Origin: a virus
Virus record (IMG/VR): IMGVR_UViG_3300008012_000250
Coordinates: 1-20,788 of that record
Direction: 5' to 3' (one strand)
Length of the DNA stretch: 20,788 nt
Numbering within the stretch: position 1 is the stretch's first letter; each line of letters starts with the position of its first letter. Positions 15,019 to 20,788 of the stretch are shown here, piece after piece. Made by a program: the position numbers and the translations under genes. The notes beneath the pieces are model-generated. The model made no database searches. It saw only the letters and a list, made by a program, of their open reading frames with translations, and was not told the DNA's origin.

Positions 15019-16182
15019 CTAACGTAGTAGTTTTACATCAGTAGTGCCATTGGCTAACAATTTAACACCGTTATCAGGTTGGTTTATGATAACACCGTTG
15101 TATCCGTTTCCAATAAACGACAATCCGTTTACACCATCTCTACTGTATACGTGTTCTGTAACATTAACACCTTTACTTTTAAAGGTAAATCCAATAGTAC
15201 CGGCTCCTTCGCCATCACTAAACTGGGCAAGTCTACCTGAGAAATCAAATGAGTATGAAAGATTTAATCTACCACGGTTTGATAGTAGACCGGTTGAAGC
15301 TACTGTAAATGATATTGCACTATTAGCTTCAGGGAACTGAGGATAAACATGTCTGCCCGCGAATTCATTTGTAATATTAAATGTACCTGCTGCAGCCCCC
15401 GTAACGATTACATCGCCTTCACCGTTAAGAGTAAATCCAACAGAAGCTCCAGCTCCCGTATCGCTTACTAGAACATCACCTTCAGTATTATTATTTGTAG
15501 TAACGTTAAATGTTACATCACCAACACCTTTAACAACAACTTCACCTGTAGAAGATGCTGTAAATTCAGTAGTGACAGAATTTGGAGATGGGATCGATTG
15601 AGATATTGCGCTAACAAGAACTCCTGCCGATGCGGCAACTCCAAATGTAATGATTCCTGCTGGGACTGCTTCGGCTTCGACAATAACATCGCCTTCAGTA
15701 TCATCTGAAGAGAAACTAAGAAGATTATTAGCAACACCAGCAATAATTACCTGGCCGATAGAGTTGGCTGTGTAGTCTACTGTGCCTGCAAAATTACCAA
15801 CACGTTTCTTAGATTCCGCATAAAGGTCAAAGCTTAAATTGCTATTAAGCTGGCCATCTATGATATTGATTGCTGATGATTGTAAAGTAGGTGTGATTGG
15901 ATATACAACTGCGCCGAATGATTCTGCTATAATCTTTACATCGCCTTCAGCACTTAATGAGAACCCAACCTCACCTTCAGGATAAGTAACAGTACCTACA
16001 ATATCTACTTCACCAGCGGTAGGCTGAGTTGTCTCGAACGAGAGGGTAGCATTCATCTGCCCCCAAATTTCTTTGAGACCTTCAGATTCTAATGTAAATG
16101 CCAGCGTTTTTTCTAAAGAAGCTTCGATGCCAGGTTGATCCTGAGCTGAAGGTGCTGCCGCTGGAGGAATAAATCCTAACAT
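15019..16182 (-). CDS. Beta-repeat tail/adhesion protein, 387 aa, function unknown
   Basis: I recognise no named family. After a Pro/Ala N-terminus (MLGFIPPAAAPSAQDQPG) the protein is mostly degenerate short beta units of about 20-25 residues, roughly [V/I]-x-F-[T/S]-x(4-6)-G-[D/E]-V-x-[V/I]. Examples are VGFSLSAEGDVKII (72-85), EFTASSTGEVVVKG (206-219) and VGFTLNGEGDVIVTG (248-262). The C-terminus has a different doublet (NGVKLLANGTTDVKLL). No signal, membrane segment or catalytic motif is visible. It lies between the glycine-rich adhesin gene (13-base gap) and the 110-aa gene, in the T4 fibre/baseplate position; AGAGGT precedes the ATG. It is most likely a fibrous tail component. Confidence 0.75.
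   Translation of the reverse strand: MLGFIPPAAAPSAQDQPGIEASLEKTLAFTLESEGLKEIWGQMNATLSFETTQPTAGEVDIVGTVTYPEGEVGFSLSAEGDVKIIAESFGAVVYPITPTLQSSAINIIDGQLNSNLSFDLYAESKKRVGNFAGTVDYTANSIGQVIIAGVANNLLSFSSDDTEGDVIVEAEAVPAGIITFGVAASAGVLVSAISQSIPSPNSVTTEFTASSTGEVVVKGVGDVTFNVTTNNNTEGDVLVSDTGAGASVGFTLNGEGDVIVTGAAAGTFNITNEFAGRHVYPQFPEANSAISFTVASTGLLSNRGRLNLSYSFDFSGRLAQFSDGEGAGTIGFTFKSKGVNVTEHVYSRDGVNGLSFIGNGYNGVIINQPDNGVKLLANGTTDVKLLR
15150..16110 (-). repeat. About a dozen degenerate ~20-25-aa beta units in the 387-aa protein
   Basis: Units of the form hydrophobic-x-F-x(5-7)-G-x-V-x-V recur from about residue 25 to 315, several with a GEGDV or TEGDV turn. They are divergent at the DNA level, so this is an old duplication rather than a recent tandem expansion. 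Borders are approximate. Confidence 0.65.
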
Positions 16183-16195
16183 CTGTTTTTACCTC

Positions 16196-17215
16196 TTAGA
16201 CGCTTCCATAAACTGTTCCTGTCCATATTCCTTGAGTAAAAGTTGCACCTCCAGTTCGTAGGACAGCAGCACCACCGGTGCCACCAACACCACCACCGCC
16301 GTTTCCTCCAGCTGCACCCCAGCCGCCACCAGATCCTGCTGCTGTAGTAGAACTACGAGAATCTGATCCGCCGGTAGCGCCTGGATTTCCTGCAGAACCG
16401 CCTGCAGCGCCAGAAATATTATTACTTGAGCCAGATCCAGAATTGCTTAAGAAACCACCAGTACCTCCAGTGCCTGGCAAAATACGTCCGCCTGCGCCCC
16501 CGCCACCATTAAAGCTCGTGCCTTCATCCCAGAATGTTACTCCAGAACCACCACCTGCGCCACCGCCGTGACCGCCCTCCGTACCTCTAGTGCCGTTAGG
16601 ACCATCTGTTCCTACATTTCCAACTGATCCACCAGCATTACCAGAAGGTCCTCCAGATCCGCCACCTGCACCACCGCCGCCACCTGCTCTCCATCCATAG
16701 GCCGCACTAGAGCTTGCTCCGCCACCACCGCCACCTGCGATGAAGGCACCTGATAAATTATTAATAGTAACAGAATCAGACGTAGAAATCGAAATCGCAG
16801 CACCACCGTTGCCGCCATTACCGGCACCACCGCCGGCACCACCTTTACCTATAATATAGCCTTCATTATTAATAATAACACCGTTTGGGAAGGATCCAGA
16901 AATAGTCAATCCTGCGCCATTAATATCATTAGACCAAACATAAACTCCAGAAGATATATTTAAGGTTACGGCAGAAGTTCCATCCCAGCCTTGCGCAGTA
17001 GCATAAGTTGCAAGATCCATCTCTTGAGTGTTTGTAGAAACAGTGAAGCCAGCAGATGCACCATAAAACTGGTTGAAACTAGATGCAGCGCCAGAAGCTT
17101 TATCTATCAGACCTCTAATATCTTCATCATTAAGTGTACACAACGTTCCACTGGTACCTCCAGCTTCTATGTGCAGGTCATTGATAGAAATTGCACCTGA
17201 TGCTTGTAGAGCCAT
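16196..17215 (-). CDS. Glycine-rich tail adhesin-like protein, 339 aa
   Basis: The N-terminal ~55 residues (SGAISINDLHIEAGG, then LNDEDIRGLIDKASGAASSF and FYGAS) are a module common at the start of phage tail proteins. A middle segment (~60-120) is beta-rich. From ~123 to 326 the protein is dominated by glycine, with runs such as GGGGGGASSS, GGGGGAGGGSGGPSGNAGG and GGWGAAGGNGGGGVGG, interrupted by short non-glycine segments. This composition resembles distal adhesins of T-even-like phages (gp38 type), where glycine-rich strands pack as polyglycine II helices and the intervening loops bind the receptor. The start overlaps the fibre gene stop by one base (TAATG), so the two are coupled. Adhesin function and fold are inference. 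Confidence 0.75.
   Translation of the reverse strand: MALQASGAISINDLHIEAGGTSGTLCTLNDEDIRGLIDKASGAASSFNQFYGASAGFTVSTNTQEMDLATYATAQGWDGTSAVTLNISSGVYVWSNDINGAGLTISGSFPNGVIINNEGYIIGKGGAGGGAGNGGNGGAAISISTSDSVTINNLSGAFIAGGGGGGASSSAAYGWRAGGGGGAGGGSGGPSGNAGGSVGNVGTDGPNGTRGTEGGHGGGAGGGSGVTFWDEGTSFNGGGGAGGRILPGTGGTGGFLSNSGSGSSNNISGAAGGSAGNPGATGGSDSRSSTTAAGSGGGWGAAGGNGGGGVGGTGGAAVLRTGGATFTQGIWTGTVYGSV
16238..16849 (-). repeat. Glycine-rich low-complexity segment of the 339-aa protein
   Basis: About 200 residues with many GGx and GGGG stretches, encoded by repetitive GGN codons that appear as CCN on the plus strand. The short breaks (SSSAAYGWRA, VTFWDEGTSF, FLSNSGSGSSNN) are candidate surface loops. Confidence 0.85.
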
Positions 17216-20208
17216 TAGACTGTTCCATAACCGGTCACGTTACCTGTCACTGTTAGATTACCGTTGGAATCTATTTTCATTTTATTAGAACCACTGTGAG
17301 CGAATATAAGCTCAGTACCAGAAGACGTTATAGTCCAGTCACCCATGCTAACCTGCATCTCACCAGTTGACGAGATCACTTGATACCCGGCCACATCCGT
17401 ATTAATTTGGAGTGTATCAGTGCCATTTGTTAATCTAACATTGCCGGCAGAGCCAGTACTAGTTTTGAGTTCAACGCCTGAAGATTTTGTAGCAAATCTT
17501 TGCGTTCCGTAATGGAAAAGCTGAGCCTCACCAGTAGATCCATCAGCTTTGAAATATTCTGTGCCACCATATGAATTATCAGATTTAGATCCTAAGATTC
17601 TTACATCATGAGAAGCTCCAACTCCTGCTGCCCACAATACAAGATCTCCGTGCCAACTTCTAACATAGCCATTGCTATTTAAATGTTGAATCTCTAAATC
17701 AGGACATTGAGTGTTTGTTCCAAGAATATTAACAAGGCCGCCGGCTCCCACATTAATAGAAGATGAATCACTGAAGTTAGCATCTACGTTAGCACCAAAA
17801 TCTAGATTAGCATCAACATTCGTTCCACTACTATTAGTTCTTAATCTCCAGCTACCTGCATAGCTAATTATAGCTTGACCTGTAGAGTTTGCTCTAATTA
17901 TTTCTTGACTAGATGCATTTTGAATATAAAAATCTTGAGCTTGAAGATATAATGTTTCATTGAGCGATCTAATAAAGTTGGCTCCGCCGTAGTTTGACTC
18001 GTGCGCGATTTCCATGTCGCTATCAGCGCCAAAATAGATATAATCATAGTCTCCCATGCGGATATGCTTGTTATTTGAATCTAAATCACCACCAAGTTGT
18101 GGTGTTGTATCTTGTACAAGACTTGTAAATGATTCAGACGTTAGATAACCTGCTGTAGAGTGATCTCCCCAGCCATATGCTGTATTCCAGTTAGAACTGT
18201 TGTTGGTCGTAATACTATAGGTTCCTGAACCATTAGTGGTCATAAGACCCGCAGTAGAAAAATCACCGTCTACAAGAACATCAGCATGAGATGTTTGTGA
18301 CGTTAGATATCCAGCAGCCGAATGGTCTCCCCAGCCATATGCCGTGTTCCAGTTTGCGCTATTGTCCGTAACAATAGAGTAAGAACCTGCAGTTGCGCCT
18401 CGTTTCATAAGACCTTGCGATGTAAAATCACCATCAACAACTACATCAGCGTGTGAAGTTTGGGATGTAAGATAACGACCATCTAAATCCACAGTTAAAG
18501 CTGTTAAGCCAGATCTATTAACAGTTAATATTCCGTTTGTAGTATTAAATGATAGACTTGACGCATAGTTGTTTGTATAGCTCGTGAGATAACCCGCAGA
18601 TGCATGGTCTCCCCAGCTATATGCAGTATTCCAGTTAGCACTATTATCGGTAACAATAGAGTAGGAACCAGCCGAAGCTCCTCTTTTCATAAGTCCTTGA
18701 GAACCAAAGTCGCCGTCAACAACTACGTCGGCGTGAGATGTTTGGCTTGTTAAGTAACCAACCAGCGCATGATCGCCCCAGCCATGTGCCGTGTCTGCCT
18801 TAGTGCCTTGGGCAGATGTTGCATAATCTGTAGATGCGGTAGTTGCAGCAGTTCCTAAACCTAAGTTAGTTCTTGCTGTCGCAGCATTAGTTAGATCTGA
18901 TAGGTTTGAAGCTTTAGCAAGTTTTGTGCCAATATTAGTTGCAGTCGTAGTTGCAAAGTTTGCATCGTCACCTAAAGCAGCAGCCAACTCATTAAGAGTA
19001 TTAAGCGCTGCTGGTGCTGAATCGACTACACCCGCTACTGCTGTATCTACATATGAAGTTGTTGCGTATCCTTCAACACCATGATCTCCCCAACTATAAG
19101 CTGCATCCCAGTTTGATGAATTCGTAACAGCAGCGTTTAGAGCAGTCGTTGTAGCATATCCTTGTGAAGCATGATTACCCCAGCTGTATGCAGTGTCCCA
19201 ATTGGCTGAGTTTGCGGTCTTAGTGTTTACATATGTGATTGTTGAATAACCTTCAACACCGTGATCGCCCCAGCTAAATGCTGTATCAGCACTAGTACCT
19301 TGAGCTGCTGATGCATAGTTTCCAAGATCTGTAATCTGACTCTCAGTAATTCTAAGATCAGTTTGGTGCTGTGTAACACTCGTATTAGATACGTAAGCAT
19401 CAGGAACTATGTCCCATGTTACTACAGATGAAAGATCGTTTGTTTCTGGAGGATAATTAATGTCACTTAAAAGAGCAAATGTTCCAGAACCAGCTGGAAT
19501 AGTATGAGAGTTAAGTGTACCTGTAAGAGTAATACCACCACTTACTGTAGAAATTACCTCAGATCCATCATACATAATTTTAGCAGAACCTGAAGCACCT
19601 TCAGCTTTAAAGTAAGTTGCTAATCCATTATCTGCTGAGTTTCTAGCTCTAATATTGACATCGCCATGCGTACCTGCAGAAAAACTACCAGTCTGGTTAA
19701 GATTCATATCTCCATTATTGGTAAGGATTCCAAAACCAGAACCAGTTGTAAACATATGAGCGTCAGGTATTGATGTATTAGCACCAAATTGCAAACGGTT
19801 ATTTTCATCTATGGTCATCCACCCAGTGGATCCATCGATTTTAACCCAGCTAGTATTTGTTGCTGTCCAAGTTTGCTCACCTGTCCATGCAATATCATCT
19901 TCAGGTTGCAAGATATTACCTGCTAAAATTGTAGCAAATACTTGTGCATTACCTGTAAGATTAAGAGCAGTACCGCCGTCAGAGCTTTCTGTTACGACGC
20001 GCGTAAGTGTGATGGAACCCACATCCGAATAGACGCCGGAACCAATTTCCCAATCGTTGCCATCCTCAATTACGTAACTAATAGTGTCGCCGTTCGTAAC
20101 ACCTGCGGCAGCGAAACTTTGATACGAACCGGCAGCTCCGTCTAATGTAAGAGTACCTGTGCCGGTGGTAGAGGTGGTCTCCTTTGCTCGGTTGACCAAC
20201 TTTACCAT
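17215..20208 (-). CDS. Tail fibre protein with WGDH repeats, 997 aa
   Basis: This long fibrous protein is the largest gene in the window. The N-terminal ~100 residues (VNRAKETTSTTGTGTLTLDG, SYQSFAAAGVTNGDTISYVI, FATILAG) form a virion-attachment-type domain found at the start of many phage fibre proteins. Residues ~120-250 are beta-rich. Residues ~308-690 carry seven WG(D/N)H...GY units and three longer HADVVVDGDF...SYSI units, with a linker (AALNTLNELAAALGDDANF, then ARTNLGLGTAA) familiar from fibres. The rest is beta-rich, with DTTPQLGGDLD at 700-710 and a final MKIDSNGNLTVTGNV. No S74-type self-cleaving chaperone is seen at the C-terminus. It is probably a trimeric host-recognition fibre, coupled to the glycine-rich adhesin gene. 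Confidence 0.85.
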   Translation of the reverse strand: MVKLVNRAKETTSTTGTGTLTLDGAAGSYQSFAAAGVTNGDTISYVIEDGNDWEIGSGVYSDVGSITLTRVVTESSDGGTALNLTGNAQVFATILAGNILQPEDDIAWTGEQTWTATNTSWVKIDGSTGWMTIDENNRLQFGANTSIPDAHMFTTGSGFGILTNNGDMNLNQTGSFSAGTHGDVNIRARNSADNGLATYFKAEGASGSAKIMYDGSEVISTVSGGITLTGTLNSHTIPAGSGTFALLSDINYPPETNDLSSVVTWDIVPDAYVSNTSVTQHQTDLRITESQITDLGNYASAAQGTSADTAFSWGDHGVEGYSTITYVNTKTANSANWDTAYSWGNHASQGYATTTALNAAVTNSSNWDAAYSWGDHGVEGYATTSYVDTAVAGVVDSAPAALNTLNELAAALGDDANFATTTATNIGTKLAKASNLSDLTNAATARTNLGLGTAATTASTDYATSAQGTKADTAHGWGDHALVGYLTSQTSHADVVVDGDFGSQGLMKRGASAGSYSIVTDNSANWNTAYSWGDHASAGYLTSYTNNYASSLSFNTTNGILTVNRSGLTALTVDLDGRYLTSQTSHADVVVDGDFTSQGLMKRGATAGSYSIVTDNSANWNTAYGWGDHSAAGYLTSQTSHADVLVDGDFSTAGLMTTNGSGTYSITTNNSSNWNTAYGWGDHSTAGYLTSESFTSLVQDTTPQLGGDLDSNNKHIRMGDYDYIYFGADSDMEIAHESNYGGANFIRSLNETLYLQAQDFYIQNASSQEIIRANSTGQAIISYAGSWRLRTNSSGTNVDANLDFGANVDANFSDSSSINVGAGGLVNILGTNTQCPDLEIQHLNSNGYVRSWHGDLVLWAAGVGASHDVRILGSKSDNSYGGTEYFKADGSTGEAQLFHYGTQRFATKSSGVELKTSTGSAGNVRLTNGTDTLQINTDVAGYQVISSTGEMQVSMGDWTITSSGTELIFAHSGSNKMKIDSNGNLTVTGNVTGYGTV
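18139..19287 (-). repeat. WGDH repeat array in the tail fibre gene
   Basis: Seven copies of a W-G-(D/N)-H-x(3)-G-Y motif, usually preceded by NWNTAY or NWDTAY, start near residues 313, 343, 373, 477, 532, 626 and 680. The later copies are joined by three SHADVVVDGDF-type segments. DNA copies remain similar (plus-strand CCCCAGC cores recur), which would favour recombination. Confidence 0.88.
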
Positions 20209-20214
20209 TTTGTA

Positions 20215-20622
20215 TTATGCTCCGCCGGCTGTAATCGTAAACGCTGTAATTTGGATCTGCTGCCCGATTGCGATGTTTGTGTTGTCAAGCTCCATGTCAC
20301 CGCCGCCTGAAGTAGCTGTGATAGTACCCTGCATGTGACACGTAGTGCCTGTGCTGTCAAAAACTCTGAAGTGCCCTGCTGTACCACTTGCATCTGCAGA
20401 AAGATCCTGCCACGTGCCTGAGAGTTGCACCACACCACCCGCTGGAGCCTGCATAAAGTCAGAAGGTAGAGTCATTGAAGCTAGAACTGTGCCTGTGTTT
20501 GCTGTGGCACAGTCTGTAGGTGGGTTGTTCGTTGAGATAGTTAGAATGGGTGATGTTCCCACAGTAGTCTCAATAGCGGCCAATGTAGCGTTTCTTACCG
20601 CAGTAGATAATTGAAAAGCCAT
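20215..20622 (-). CDS. Small virion-type protein, 135 aa, function unknown
   Basis: The pattern MAFQLSTAVRNATLAAIETT, then GTVLASMTLPSDFM, GTAGHFRVFDSTGTTCHMQG and a C-terminal IQITAFTITAGGA belongs to a small beta-rich protein family that I recall as widespread among tailed-phage structural clusters and without a settled function. The protein is small and polar, with two conserved-looking cysteines (Cys38 and one in TTCHMQG) and no signal or membrane segment. It opens the adhesion module and is followed after 6 bases by the fibre gene. A strong AAGGAG site and a perfect late promoter at 20666-20673 indicate high late expression. It is probably a minor virion protein. Confidence 0.75.
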   Translation of the reverse strand: MAFQLSTAVRNATLAAIETTVGTSPILTISTNNPPTDCATANTGTVLASMTLPSDFMQAPAGGVVQLSGTWQDLSADASGTAGHFRVFDSTGTTCHMQGTITATSGGGDMELDNTNIAIGQQIQITAFTITAGGA

Positions 20623-20665
20623 TCGCTTTCTCCTTGTTTTTTTGGGATTAAAGACATTTCATTGT

Positions 20666-20673
20666 TATTTATA
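20666..20673 (-). promoter_or_regulatory. T4-type late promoter for the adhesion module
   Basis: A perfect TATAAATA on the minus strand, 44 bases before the ATG at 20622 and just after the stop of the cupin-like gene. Confidence 0.83.
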
Positions 20674-20684
20674 AAGAAACGTGA

Positions 20685-20788
20685 TTATCTTCTTTCAATA
20701 TCTTCTTCAGATAGTGTATCACCCATCCAAACTTCAATTACTTTACAAGCATTTTCACCTACATTAGTAGCTTTGTGCCAAGTATTAA
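20685..20788 (-). CDS. Cupin-domain protein, mannose-6-phosphate isomerase-like (C-terminal end only)
   Basis: The frame is open from the right window edge to TAA at 20685-20687, giving 33 residues including NTWHKATNVGENACKVIEVW and ending MGDTLSEEDIERR. The layout H-K/R...N-x-G...IEV-x-x-G-x-x-L-x-E-x-D-I-x-R matches the last strands of type II mannose-6-phosphate isomerase / GDP-mannose pyrophosphorylase cupins (ManC C-terminus) and of small stand-alone cupins built like them. These enzymes act in nucleotide-sugar and surface glycan synthesis; stand-alone copies are often of unknown function. Start and metal-binding residues lie outside the window, so activity cannot be judged. Confidence 0.65.
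   Translation of the reverse strand, partial: NTWHKATNVGENACKVIEVWMGDTLSEEDIERR

Noticed and set aside
16278-16571. A proline-rich plus-strand open frame
   Set aside because: It is the antisense of the glycine codons of the 339-aa protein, which naturally read as CCN; it has no independent support.
18139-19287. Recurrent short DNA words that could suggest a CRISPR array
   Set aside because: The repeats are in frame, encode WGDH fibre units, are imperfect and irregularly spaced; this is a protein repeat.
20215-20438. A 78-codon minus-strand frame overlapping the 135-aa gene
   Set aside because: It is a shadow frame of the 135-aa family protein, without its own ribosome site or a recognisable product.

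Overview
This window is the late structural and packaging region of a T4-like, contractile-tailed bacteriophage of the marine or 'exo-T-even' kind. The clearest evidence is an almost unbroken minus-strand series of recognisable T4 homologues in T4 order: 13, 14, 15, 16, 17, 18, 19, 20, prohead-core genes, 21, 22, 23. T4-type late promoters (TATAAATA, no -35 element) precede many of the genes. The major capsid protein is short (441 aa; 521 in T4) and the N-terminus of the large terminase is reduced, which fits marine relatives better than enteric T-evens. The host cannot be read directly. A GMP reductase fragment at the left edge looks gammaproteobacterial and is a weak hint.

Layout, in minus-strand transcription order from the right edge. 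(1) The last 33 codons of a cupin-like protein resembling the C-terminal cupin of mannose-6-phosphate isomerase (20685-20788). (2) A tail-adhesion module (15019-20622) in the position T4 uses for baseplate and whisker genes: a 135-aa small virion-type protein, a 997-aa fibre with WGDH repeats, a 339-aa glycine-rich adhesin-like protein and a 387-aa beta-repeat protein. A 110-aa BppU-N-like protein follows (14645-14977). (3) The neck, tail-completion and packaging operon 13-14-15-16-17 (9048-14633), with genes overlapping or a few bases apart. Gene 15 carries an insertion of about 430 residues with six beta-repeats and a LamG/concanavalin-like domain. (4) Sheath gp18, tube gp19 and portal gp20 (4851-8958). 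(5) Head assembly: a 342-aa putative prohead-core protein with an EF-hand/dockerin-like loop, a 74-aa protein of unknown function, protease gp21, scaffold gp22 and major capsid gp23 (388-4814).

The late cluster ends at a strong hairpin terminator (337-356) whose T-tract lies on the minus strand. Beyond it the orientation flips: a 57-aa plus-strand ORF (159-332) and a plus-strand fragment of guaC (1-135) that loses homology abruptly. No gene 24 homologue follows gene 23 within the window.

How the parts work together: gp20 and the gp22/342-aa core nucleate the prohead. gp21 degrades the core and cuts gp23 at an LTE|A site. gp16/gp17 package DNA through gp20. gp13/gp14 close the head, gp15 caps the gp18/gp19 tail, and the right-hand module supplies the host-binding proteins. 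The least ordinary points are the lectin-like insertion in gp15, the truncated guaC at the module border, the EF-hand loop in the core protein, and the paired repeat-rich and glycine-rich adhesion proteins. No tRNA, CRISPR array, insertion sequence or replication origin was seen, and no stretch over 300 bases lacks a gene.
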